From contig DUOJ01000009.1 of assembly GCA_012838895.1 (NCBI GenBank), positions 1-34,169 on the forward strand: 34,169 nucleotides of DNA, given 5' to 3'. A program made the translations under genes and the position numbers. This document shows positions 8,328-15,512 of this stretch, in pieces (positions within the stretch are counted from its first letter, which is position 1; each line of letters opens with the position of its first letter). The notes below the pieces were generated by a model. It ran no database searches. It saw nothing but the letters and a program-made list of their open reading frames with translations, and had not been told where the DNA came from. The stretch comes from Spirochaetales bacterium (GTDB lineage Bacteria; Spirochaetota; Spirochaetia; Sphaerochaetales; Sphaerochaetaceae).

Positions 8328-10421
8328 CTAACCTATAACCATAAGAAGGTCATCTGCCATTAGCTGATCACCCTGTTTAACTAAAATTTGCTTAACTGTT
8401 CCGGCGACGGGGGCGAAAATTTCATTCTCCATCTTCATCGCCTCCATCACCATCAGCAAACCATTCAACTCAACACTATCACCCTCGCGAACCTCGAGTC
8501 TCAATACAAGACCGGGCATGGGGGCGCGCACTTCACTACCAGCAGTAGCTACAGCTGGGGCTGGGTTAGCAGCAACTTCAGCCACCGGTGCTGGTCCGGG
8601 ATTAGCCACAACGGGGTTACCGGGGTTACCGCCAATAACGATTAAGACATCATCGGCATTGAGTTGGTCGCCCTGTTTCACCCTGATCTCGGTTACTACC
8701 CCAGCGACGGGTGCGTAGATTTCGTTCTCCATCTTCATCGCCTCCATCACTATGAGGAGGTCGTTCTCATTTACTTTATCGCCAACGCTGACGTTAGTGC
8801 GGAGAATTAGTCCTGGCATGGGAGCTTTCACCTCGACAGCAGCGGTTGCTACGCTACCACTACTTTGGGGGACAGCAGCGATGCCCTCTTTAACATCGAT
8901 GTTGTAAGCCACACCGTTGACGAAAGCTTGATTTCCCTTGAGCTGTACAGCATAGGGGGTGTTGTTGACGGTGATTGTGTAATCGTCGCCACCACCCTTG
9001 GCAACAGCTTTCTTCTCTTTGCTCTTCAGCCTCACCCCATTGACGCGGGCGTTACCGGTAAGGTAGAGGATCCCCTTCTCCTTACAAGAAGCGGCAATGA
9101 AGATGTTCTCATCGGTAATGGGAAGGTTTTCAGCCTCTAGCATAGCAATGGCTGCTTTACGCCCCTTGCTGGGGTCTTTATCGTTGAGGTCGATTGCCTT
9201 CTCAGTGGTTGGCTCGAGTTTCAATTGCTCACTCGAGATTTTAACCACCTCTGCATCGGGCTCAACAGGAGTTTTTCCAAAGTAGCCAAGCACCATCTTT
9301 CCATACCCTTCAGCAATTCTCTCCCAAGGGCCAAACATAACGTTATTGAAAGCTTGCTGGAAGTAGAATTGGGAGACGGGGGTGACGCTGGTGGCATAAC
9401 CACCTTTAGCAACGACATCACCCATCGCTTTTGTGATATCACCAAAGCGGTTCATGAGCCCATTATCGCGCAACATCTGGGTGTTGGCAGTTAAAGCTCC
9501 ACCGGGGAGGGGGAAGAAGGGGATTAAGGGGTTGACCATCGTTGCCTCAGGGGGCAAGAAGTAGTCGCTCATACACTCTTCAAAAACCTGCTCAGCCTCC
9601 ATCACCTTGTTGATGTCGATATCGAGGGAGTATTCGGTCCCTCTGAGGGCGTGCCACATGGTGATCACGTCGGGCTGACAAGTTCCACCCGAAACTGGGA
9701 CAAGGGAGAGGTCGACTTGGTCGGCCCCTGCCTCAAGGGCACTGATGTACTGATGGATACAAACGCCAGCAGTGTCGTGGGAGTGGAAAACAAGATTCAT
9801 CTCTTTGCCAAGGAGCTTACGAGCCCTCTTGATAGTTTCGAAAACGATTTGGGGAGTACTGGTCCCCGAAGCATCTTTGAAACAGACCGAGTCGTAAGGG
9901 ATCCCAGCATCGAGGATGTCGCGGAGGGTCTTCTCATAAAACTCGGGGTCGTGGGCTCCGGTTGCCCCTGGGGGGAGAGCCATCATAGTGACACAAACTT
10001 CGTGTCTTAAGCCTGCTTCATGGATATAACGACCACTATCGATCAGGTTGTTGACATCGTTAAGGGCGTCAAAGTTTCTAATCGTTGAAATCCCGTGTTT
10101 CTTAAAGAGGTCGGCGTGGAGTTTGATAATATCTCGGGGTTGAGAGTCGAGGCCTACAACGTTAATCCCTCTCGATAGGGTTTGAAGGTCAGCATCTTTT
10201 CCGGCTACCCTGCGAAACTCGTCCATCATATCGAAAGCATCTTCGTTGGTGTAGAAATAGAGGGACTGAAAGCGGGCGCCGCCTCCAGCTTCGAAGTGGG
10301 TTATACCAGCAGCACGGGCAGCCTCAACAGCTGGCATAAAGTCTTTAGTAAATACACGCGCTCCATAGACCGACTGAAAGCCGTCTCTGAAGGCTGTACA
10401 CATGAATTTTACCTTTTTCAT
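8328..10421 (-). CDS. oadA: Oxaloacetate decarboxylase alpha subunit with two tandem biotinyl domains
   Basis: A 697-residue soluble subunit that transfers CO2 from oxaloacetate to biotin, giving pyruvate. The carboxyltransferase TIM barrel (about 1-300) begins '[10 protein letters not shown]', a variant of the usual 'TLRDAHQS', and keeps the catalytic Lys region '[11 protein letters not shown]' and the metal site 'FHSHDTAG'. A PYC/OadA conserved helical domain follows (to about 390). The C-terminus is unusual: two biotinyl/lipoyl domains, residues 529-597 and 629-697, each with 'VMEAMKMEN' and a biotin-accepting Lys (K563 and K663), joined by a Pro/Ala-rich linker of 31 residues. Family members normally carry one. 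AGGAG precedes the ATG; oadG ends 15 bp upstream and oadB starts 11 bp downstream. A pyruvate carboxylase B subunit is an alternative name for the same fold, but the G and B subunits alongside settle the role. Confidence 0.92.
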   Translation of the reverse strand: MKKVKFMCTAFRDGFQSVYGARVFTKDFMPAVEAARAAGITHFEAGGGARFQSLYFYTNEDAFDMMDEFRRVAGKDADLQTLSRGINVVGLDSQPRDIIKLHADLFKKHGISTIRNFDALNDVNNLIDSGRYIHEAGLRHEVCVTMMALPPGATGAHDPEFYEKTLRDILDAGIPYDSVCFKDASGTSTPQIVFETIKRARKLLGKEMNLVFHSHDTAGVCIHQYISALEAGADQVDLSLVPVSGGTCQPDVITMWHALRGTEYSLDIDINKVMEAEQVFEECMSDYFLPPEATMVNPLIPFFPLPGGALTANTQMLRDNGLMNRFGDITKAMGDVVAKGGYATSVTPVSQFYFQQAFNNVMFGPWERIAEGYGKMVLGYFGKTPVEPDAEVVKISSEQLKLEPTTEKAIDLNDKDPSKGRKAAIAMLEAENLPITDENIFIAASCKEKGILYLTGNARVNGVRLKSKEKKAVAKGGGDDYTITVNNTPYAVQLKGNQAFVNGVAYNIDVKEGIAAVPQSSGSVATAAVEVKAPMPGLILRTNVSVGDKVNENDLLIVMEAMKMENEIYAPVAGVVTEIRVKQGDQLNADDVLIVIGGNPGNPVVANPGPAPVAEVAANPAPAVATAGSEVRAPMPGLVLRLEVREGDSVELNGLLMVMEAMKMENEIFAPVAGTVKQILVKQGDQLMADDLLMVIG
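8331..8837 (-). repeat. Tandem duplication encoding two biotinyl domains within oadA
   Basis: The units at 8631-8837 and 8331-8537 encode 69 residues each with an exact 300-bp period. By hand alignment 49 of 69 residues are identical, and the DNA around the biotinyl Lys codons (8733-8735 and 8433-8435) is nearly identical over about 25 bp. The linker (8538-8630) is low-complexity Pro/Ala/Gly/Asn. The divergence between copies shows a duplication that is not recent, or one under continued selection. Confidence 0.85.
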
Positions 10422-10436
10422 AGGGGCTCCTTAGAG

Positions 10437-10712
10437 TTAGTGTTTAGATGATTGTGATACTGCAGCGGTAATTGCAGCAGCAATTTGTGCCCCCTCAGCT
10501 TCAGCAGAGGCTCCCGTTCGGGGAGTTCTTGAGGCATTGTTATTTACTTCTTGTTTTTCGGGAAGATACTTGCGTACTAGAAATGAGAGCAACTTAGTCG
10601 TATAGACAAGTAGTACTAAGAAGAAAAAGACAACTCCCATTCCTAACAACATAATGATTAGACCATTGGTTATCTGCGTTGTAAGTATTTCGCGCGGTAA
10701 TTGGTGTAGCAT
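10437..10712 (-). CDS. oadG: Oxaloacetate decarboxylase gamma subunit
   Basis: A 91-residue small membrane subunit of the Na+-pumping decarboxylase. One transmembrane helix (about 16-38, 'GLIIMLLGMGVVFFFLVLLVY') is followed by a basic 'FLVRKYLP' and a polar Ala/Ser-rich tail ending 'IAAAITAAV', the typical OadG/MmdC tail that contacts the alpha subunit. Length and layout match PF04277-type subunits. TAAGGAG lies upstream of ATG 10712 at normal spacing. It is first in the oadGAB operon; the 160-bp divergent leader shared with the plus-strand gene at 10874 presumably holds its promoter, but I find no good minus-strand -35/-10 pair there. Confidence 0.88.
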   Translation of the reverse strand: MLHQLPREILTTQITNGLIIMLLGMGVVFFFLVLLVYTTKLLSFLVRKYLPEKQEVNNNASRTPRTGASAEAEGAQIAAAITAAVSQSSKH

Positions 10713-10818
10713 GTGCTGTGCTCCTTATATTTTACGCCCCATCAGTTGTGATGAGCGCAATTGGGGTCAACCTACTATATCGAAAAAGGGGTGGTGTATC
10801 AAGAGATTATACCCCCTC

Positions 10819-10847
10819 TTGTATTTTAATTTTTGAGGCGTTACATT
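10819..10847 (+). promoter_or_regulatory. Candidate promoter for the 10874-12582 operon
   Basis: TTGTAT (10819-10824) and TACATT (10842-10847) with a 17-bp spacer. The -35 match is weak (3/6) and the -10 is 4/6, but position and spacing suit the downstream operon. The rest of the 10713-10873 interval holds small imperfect hairpins only. Confidence 0.35.
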
Positions 10848-10873
10848 TTTAGCTAATGAGGGGGAGATAGACC

Positions 10874-11281
10874 TTGATAAAGCGTAAAATTGTAATTTTA
10901 GGTGACAAAAATGGACTATTTTCCCAAGAGCTCCACTCTACCTTCCTCTCCCTAGGGAGGACAAGTAATCTCATTCAAATAGATGAGGAGGGGGAGGGAA
11001 ATCTCGACTATCTCCTCATAACGACCCCCTCCAAAATAGGGGAGGAGCACTACCGTCTCTATGAGCGGATGAGTGATTTAGCGGGAGCAATTATTGTCGC
11101 CCCCAATCATCTCAGTGGCCTCAGAAGCCTCCTTTTTTGTAAAGAGGTGCGCATCGCTGTCTTAGGTCTCGTTGGAGAGGAGGCGTTGGCTGTTAAGCTC
11201 GACCTCCCCTATTTAGGGAGGGAAGAGGAGGTCTCTAAGATTGGGACCTATTTAGATACAAGGATGGAGTTTTATGGATAG
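10874..11281 (+). CDS. Unknown protein, first gene of the NUDIX/SIMPL operon
   Basis: A 135-residue cytoplasmic protein that I do not recognise. It starts at TTG 10874 with GAGGGGGAG upstream; no in-frame ATG occurs near the start. The N-terminus 'RKIVILGDKNGLFSQEL' is a beta strand followed by a loop and helix, as in Rossmann or flavodoxin-like alpha/beta folds. Further strands follow ('DYLLITTPS', 'AGAIIVAPN', 'VRIAVLGLVG'), so the whole looks like one compact alpha/beta domain. It shares the order of strands with small response-regulator-like or NTPase-like folds but has no P-loop and no clear phosphoacceptor Asp. Its end overlaps the start of the NUDIX gene by 8 bp, so the two are translationally coupled and probably functionally linked. 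Confidence 0.7.
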   Translation: MIKRKIVILGDKNGLFSQELHSTFLSLGRTSNLIQIDEEGEGNLDYLLITTPSKIGEEHYRLYERMSDLAGAIIVAPNHLSGLRSLLFCKEVRIAVLGLVGEEALAVKLDLPYLGREEEVSKIGTYLDTRMEFYG

Positions 11282-11858
11282 TAGTGAAAAGCTGCGGTGG
11301 CGTACCCTTGGGCGAAAGAGCCTCTTTAAAGGACCCATATTTGACCTTTTAAGCGTTGAGAGGGAAGCTCCCGACGGGAGGGTAGCCTCTTTCATCGAAG
11401 TTGATGCCCCCCAATGGGCGACAGTTATCCCCTGGTATAGGGATAAGGAGGGGGTACCCCACTTCATAATGGTTAAGCAATACCGCCACGGTAGCGACCG
11501 AGTCACTATCGAATTTCCTGCTGGAACAGTTGATCCGGGAGAGAGTCCCCTCAAAGCAGCCCTCAGAGAGCTCCGTGAGGAGACCGGCTATATCCCCACT
11601 GGGGCAGTAAGGGAAATTGGAGAGGTCTCTCCCAACCCCGCCTTTATGAACAACCGTGTCTCATTCTTCTTGGTGGAGGGGGTAGAAAAAATCGGTGACC
11701 AACAGCTTGACCCTAACGAACAACTCGATATCTTAAAGATAGAAGTAAGTGAGGTGGTAGACTCTATGGGTCTTGGCCTCTATGATAACGGAATTATGAT
11801 GATAGCGCTCGCTTATTTTATGCGCTATGCACGTCAAAGAGGCGATCTCTTAGAGTAG
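11274..11858 (+). CDS. NUDIX hydrolase, ADP-ribose pyrophosphatase-like
   Basis: A 194-residue NUDIX enzyme. The Nudix box is complete at about residues 79-101: 'GTVDPGESPLKAALRELREE' followed by TGY, fitting GX5EX7REUXEEXGU. The N-terminal strands, 'FIEVDAPQWATVIPW', and the 'EFPAGTVDPGE' entry into the box are those of the ADP-ribose pyrophosphatase (NudF/YqkG-like) subgroup, which hydrolyses ADP-ribose or other NDP-sugars to AMP and sugar phosphate. 'EVSPNPAFMNNRVSFFLVEG' after the box fits too. The exact substrate cannot be told. It overlaps the gene before by 8 bp and is followed after 13 bp by a SIMPL lipoprotein. Confidence 0.87.
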   Translation: MDSSEKLRWRTLGRKSLFKGPIFDLLSVEREAPDGRVASFIEVDAPQWATVIPWYRDKEGVPHFIMVKQYRHGSDRVTIEFPAGTVDPGESPLKAALRELREETGYIPTGAVREIGEVSPNPAFMNNRVSFFLVEGVEKIGDQQLDPNEQLDILKIEVSEVVDSMGLGLYDNGIMMIALAYFMRYARQRGDLLE

Positions 11859-11871
11859 GAGGAGTTTATTT

Positions 11872-12582
11872 ATGAAGAAAACAAGATTAGTAATATTTGT
11901 CGTTTTAGCGACACTCTTTTTGGCTAGTTGCCAAGGGGTATCTCTAGTTGAGAAGAGCCGCACAGTGACGGTGCAAGGGGCTGGAAAAGTGACCGTTGCC
12001 CCCGACTTAGCCTCTCTCAATGTGACGGTGAGTGAATTAGCTGACACCACCTTTGAGGCACAACAGCTGGTTAACACCAAGATTAGTCGCCTCCTTGAGA
12101 TGGCTGACAATTTGGGAATTGCCAAAGATGCTCTTAAGACAACTGGTCTAGAGTTCTATCCCGACTATCGCTGGAAAGATAATGAGCAGATCTTAGTAGG
12201 TCAGAGAGTTCAGCAACGCCTCTATATCAAAGTGAAAGACCTTGATGCGACCCTCCCAGCCCTAATTGACCAGTTAGCGACCCTCAGCGGAATCACAATT
12301 GGACAAGTCTCTTTTACCAAAGAGGAGACAGCTGAAGAGTATGCGGCGAGTCGTACCCTAGCGATGGAGAAGGCGATAGAGAAAGCGACCGATTACGCAA
12401 AAGCCGCTGGAATGAAGTTGGGCAAACCTCTCACAGTAAGTGATTACTCTTCTGCTGATGTGCGCAGTGCTCCGGTGGCACTGATGGCCAAAGCCGCTGA
12501 TGAGAGTTACGTGGGGAGTCAACTGCCAAGTGGCACCCTCGACATCACAACGACGGTATCGGTGGTCTTCGAGTTACTTTAA
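11872..12582 (+). CDS. SIMPL-domain lipoprotein
   Basis: A 236-residue exported protein. The N-terminus is a lipoprotein signal: 'MKKTR', a hydrophobic core, and the lipobox LASC with the lipidated Cys at residue 20, so it is anchored to a membrane on the periplasmic face. The mature part is a SIMPL/DUF541 (YggE-like) domain: 'RTVTVQGAGKVTVAPDLASLNVTVSE' region at about 30-55, 'ALKTTGLEFYPDYRW' near 84-98, and a C-terminal 'ASRTLAMEKAIEKATDYAKAAG' helix. YggE proteins are linked to oxidative stress tolerance, but no molecular activity is established. AGGAG lies upstream of ATG 11872. Its stop overlaps the convergent GNAT gene by 9 bp. Confidence 0.87.
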   Translation: MKKTRLVIFVVLATLFLASCQGVSLVEKSRTVTVQGAGKVTVAPDLASLNVTVSELADTTFEAQQLVNTKISRLLEMADNLGIAKDALKTTGLEFYPDYRWKDNEQILVGQRVQQRLYIKVKDLDATLPALIDQLATLSGITIGQVSFTKEETAEEYAASRTLAMEKAIEKATDYAKAAGMKLGKPLTVSDYSSADVRSAPVALMAKAADESYVGSQLPSGTLDITTTVSVVFELL

Positions 12583-13047
12583 ATTTAAGATTCTAGCTTC
12601 AGCCTCACTCGAGAGGGTCATCGTCACATGGAGACGGTTTCCCTCTTCGATATACCCACCGGTTGCGGTGAACCCTAGTGAGGCGTAAAACGGAGAAGCT
12701 TGTACTTGGGCTAGGATATAAATTGGTCTATTGGGGTAGAGCTCCCTTGCGCGCTTTACCCCCTCTTGAGTCAAAAGCTTGCCCAACTGTTTGCCCCGCT
12801 CTTGGGGTATAACAGCAATCCTCTCTAACTTAATCCCTTTCTCTGTGAGGCGAATACGCAAGGTTCCCACCCCCTTCTCCCCTCGCAAGAGGAGGAGGTG
12901 ACCACAATGGGGGTCGTTGTTGTCTCTCTCAACTTCCCGGGGGACCGCTTGCTCTTCAATGAAGACCTTGTCACGAATTGTGTGACACACTTTTAGGATA
13001 TCTGGGGAGACTTTACCTGGGGCAATTAACTCAAAGTGGAGCTCCAT
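12574..13047 (-). CDS. GNAT-family N-acetyltransferase
   Basis: A 157-residue acetyltransferase fold. 'VCHTIRDKVFIEEQAVP' near 22-38 is the N-terminal helix typical of the ElaA/YjcF-like GNAT group. The acetyl-CoA pyrophosphate loop is 'ERIAVIPQERGKQLGKLL' near 75-92 (the Q/RxxGxG/A motif, here Q-ERGKQLG), followed by 'ASPFYASLGFTATGGYIEEG', which matches motif B with the Tyr often used as general acid. The acceptor substrate is unknown. The gene starts inside the stop of the upstream GH36-like gene (TAATG, 1-base overlap), so it is translated from the same message; this suggests, but does not prove, that the two act together. Confidence 0.8.
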   Translation of the reverse strand: MELHFELIAPGKVSPDILKVCHTIRDKVFIEEQAVPREVERDNNDPHCGHLLLLRGEKGVGTLRIRLTEKGIKLERIAVIPQERGKQLGKLLTQEGVKRARELYPNRPIYILAQVQASPFYASLGFTATGGYIEEGNRLHVTMTLSSEAEARILNLK

Positions 13048-15380
13048 TATTTTTGCCCCTTAATATGGTAGATTCGGCACGAGAAGTCACCCATTACTCG
13101 AGTCTCTTCATCAAACCCCTCACCGGCAAACTTTTGATTGAGCCGGATGCCGTGGTAGGCTAAAACATCCCCCCCTACCGCGTAGAACTCAACCTCATTT
13201 GGGAGGGCCATTTTTTCACTTACCATCTTTTGGAGAGCTCCATCGTTGCGTAATTTAATGGGGGAGAATTTATTGAGAAGGGTTCCAAAGGTCCTAATAT
13301 CGATAAACTCAAGGCGCACTGTGACGTTGTAGAGTTGCTTTGGGTCGGCCAAAGGGATCCTCAAGATATCTTCTGCGGGGCTCACCATAGCGTGCTCTTG
13401 AAATAGGAGGACCAGCATCTCATCTCTTTCGGGGGTGGCTAATGCCCAAACTGTTTGGTTTTTACCCGTTGGTTCAATTCTAAAGAACTCTCCGTACTGG
13501 AAGAGTTTGCGGTGTAGCTTGTAGTAAGCGACCTGCTTCTCAATTATCTCTCTCTCCTTCTTTGAGAGGTTTAAGAGATCAATCTCATAACCTAAGACTC
13601 CAAAAGCCGCCACATTAAAGCGACTCTCGAGGGAGCTCTTACGGAGGTTGAGATGGTTGGGACTCTCTCCCACTCGGTTGGCCATGATTGAAGGGGGGTA
13701 GGAGTAGCTACTCCCTTCTTGGATTGAGAGGCGGTCAAAGGGGTCGCAGTTTTCACTGGCCAACGCTTGTCCCATATAACAAAGGATTCCTAGGTCAAAC
13801 CGCCCAGTAGCCTCAAAAAGAATCTCCGGGAAAGTATCGACAAATCTTTGGAGGAGGGTGTAGAGCCCCATCATGTAACGATAACTAAACTCACTTTGGG
13901 CAAATGCAGCGTTGAGGGAGTGGAGGTCGCTAAAGGTGCGACTCATCCCCCATTTAACGTAGTCAACTTTAGCCACCTTCCAGAGGGTGGAGAGGGTATC
14001 AAAGAGGTAGTCACGCACCTCCCCCTTGGTCAAGTCGAGAATGTACTGGTGACGCCCCACCGATGGTTTAATATCGGGGAGGGCTACTATCCAATCGGGG
14101 TGTTCCTTAAAGAGGTGACTTTTGCGACTAATCATCTCACCTTCACAGTAGAGGCCAAAGAGGAGCCCCATTGAGTGGATTCGTTGGGAGAAGATGGCTA
14201 ACCCTTCGGGGAGTTTTTTTGTATTGGCGCTCCAATCCCCTAAGCTAGTGGTCTCATCATCGCGGGTCCCAAACCATCCATCGTCTAAGACAAAGAGCTC
14301 TATCCCCAAGTCGGCTGCTGAGCGGGCCAGTTTTAAGAGGGTAGTGTCATTAAAGTCGAAGTAGGTTGCTTGCCAAGTGTTAAAGAGGACGGGGCGTTCC
14401 CGATTTTGCCAAGTCCCCCGTACAATGTGGTGGTTTATAAAGTGGTGGAAATTGCTACTTGCCCCATTGAGACCCTCGTGGGAGAAGGTTAAAAGAGCTT
14501 CGGGGGCGGTGAATTTCTCCCCTGAATGGAGGCGCCACTTAAAAGTAGCTGGGTTGAGACCGCTAAGGAGACGTACACTTCCCCGAGCGGCGAGCTCAAC
14601 TACTTGGGCGTGGTCGCCACTGTAGACGAGGTTACACCCATAACACTCTCCACTAAATTCGGTGCACCCCTCTTCGGTTAAAAAGAGGGCTGGGTTGTGG
14701 TGGAGAGAACCCACACCACTCGTTGAGCTGCTAAGGTGGATACCACTCCTTAAGGGGGCACTATGGCGATTTCTCTCACGCCCCCAAGCACCATCAAAGG
14801 TGACCAAGTTGTAGTTACCTCTAGGGAGGTCTAATTGGAGAGAGGCAATACGGTCAATTTCAACCCCCTCGACCCCTTCGTTGGTTAGGGTGGCTCGCCG
14901 GGCAATCACATTAGATTTCTCAAAGGTGGTGTAGGTCAATTCTAACCGAATAGGGGTGCTCTTATCGTAGAGGACCACTATAAGGGTGGTACACTCTAAG
15001 TTATCTCCGTACGATTCGGGCAATTTGGAGAAAGAGCGGGGCTTTCCATTAATGATACGGTGTTCCCGATAGATAAAATCGCCTACTATGCCCCTCTCTG
15101 GGATATTCAAAAGGAGGGCACTCTGGCGGTTATCGCCTTTGCCAAAAGAGGAGTACTCTAGGCAAAGGTTATCTAGAGAGAAATTTAGGTGCTCCTCGTT
15201 GTAGGCAATCGAGCGCTCTAAGGGGAGGGTACTCTTCTTGAAGAGCGCCTCTAGAGGTCTCTCGCTATCGATTCGTCTCCCGTAGTAGAGGTGTTCTAGG
15301 TGGCCTGTCTCAGTGACCCTGAAGAGGTAGCTGGTGGCTTGTGTATGGAGGCTGAAAACTTTGTTTTTTTCAAGAATCAT
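13047..15380 (-). CDS. GH36 alpha-galactosidase-like protein lacking the nucleophile Asp
   Basis: A 777-residue protein with GH36 architecture: N-terminal beta-supersandwich (about 1-320), a catalytic-type TIM barrel starting near 'FNTWQATYFDFND' and 'LFVLDDGWFGTRDDETTSLGDW', and a C-terminal beta domain. The family is normally about 720-750 residues. Structural motifs are well kept, but active-site positions are not. The nucleophile motif 'DYVKWDMNR' reads 'DYVKWGMSR', with Gly (GGG at 13947-13949) at residue 478. The acid/base motif 'SDDTDA' reads 'SENCDP' (542-547). The usual Cys/Gly-rich loop before 'GRFDLG' is shortened to 'FEATGRFD'. 'FEPEM' reads 'CEGEM'. It is therefore a pseudoenzyme or has a changed mechanism. 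No signal peptide, so cytoplasmic. AGGAG precedes ATG 15380. It shares its message with a GNAT gene and diverges from a mutarotase-like gene. Confidence 0.85.
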   Translation of the reverse strand: MILEKNKVFSLHTQATSYLFRVTETGHLEHLYYGRRIDSERPLEALFKKSTLPLERSIAYNEEHLNFSLDNLCLEYSSFGKGDNRQSALLLNIPERGIVGDFIYREHRIINGKPRSFSKLPESYGDNLECTTLIVVLYDKSTPIRLELTYTTFEKSNVIARRATLTNEGVEGVEIDRIASLQLDLPRGNYNLVTFDGAWGRERNRHSAPLRSGIHLSSSTSGVGSLHHNPALFLTEEGCTEFSGECYGCNLVYSGDHAQVVELAARGSVRLLSGLNPATFKWRLHSGEKFTAPEALLTFSHEGLNGASSNFHHFINHHIVRGTWQNRERPVLFNTWQATYFDFNDTTLLKLARSAADLGIELFVLDDGWFGTRDDETTSLGDWSANTKKLPEGLAIFSQRIHSMGLLFGLYCEGEMISRKSHLFKEHPDWIVALPDIKPSVGRHQYILDLTKGEVRDYLFDTLSTLWKVAKVDYVKWGMSRTFSDLHSLNAAFAQSEFSYRYMMGLYTLLQRFVDTFPEILFEATGRFDLGILCYMGQALASENCDPFDRLSIQEGSSYSYPPSIMANRVGESPNHLNLRKSSLESRFNVAAFGVLGYEIDLLNLSKKEREIIEKQVAYYKLHRKLFQYGEFFRIEPTGKNQTVWALATPERDEMLVLLFQEHAMVSPAEDILRIPLADPKQLYNVTVRLEFIDIRTFGTLLNKFSPIKLRNDGALQKMVSEKMALPNEVEFYAVGGDVLAYHGIRLNQKFAGEGFDEETRVMGDFSCRIYHIKGQK

Positions 15381-15435
15381 TGGTAACTCCTACTGGTTGA
15401 GAGTTGTAGTGGCGAATTTTACATGGTAATATCAC

Positions 15436-15461
15436 CTTGATGCAGTATAGCGTGCTCCAAG
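15436..15461. promoter_or_regulatory. Candidate operator between the GH36-like and mutarotase-like genes
   Basis: An inverted repeat with 9-bp arms, CTTGATGCA (15436-15444) and TGCTCCAAG (15453-15461), 7 of 9 positions complementary, with an 8-bp centre. It spans the -10 box of the GH36-like promoter, so a bound repressor would block it. A second imperfect palindrome, GGTAATATCACC (15425-15436), abuts it. No regulator gene is adjacent. Confidence 0.35.
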
Positions 15462-15472
15462 TGATTTGTAAA
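15444..15472 (-). promoter_or_regulatory. Sigma-70 promoter for the GH36-like operon
   Basis: On the minus strand TTTACA (complement of 15467-15472) and TATACT (complement of 15444-15449) are 17 bp apart, each 5/6 to consensus. The predicted start near 15437 leaves a leader of about 57 nt with AGGAG before the ATG. Confidence 0.6.
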
Positions 15473-15512
15473 ATATATGGGGCAAATAATAGTTAATCTT
15501 TGGGAGAGTGAT

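Noticed and set aside
8388-10451. Several plus-strand open frames of 60-119 codons opposite oadA
   Set aside because: They are antisense to a strongly conserved gene, lack ribosome binding sites and have low-complexity or Thr/Ala/Pro-rich products caused by the codon bias of oadA.
10780-10825. Riboswitch-like structure in the oadG/10874 divergent region
   Set aside because: Only short, imperfect hairpins can be drawn (a GGGG/CCCC arm pair with bulges); no known aptamer core is visible.
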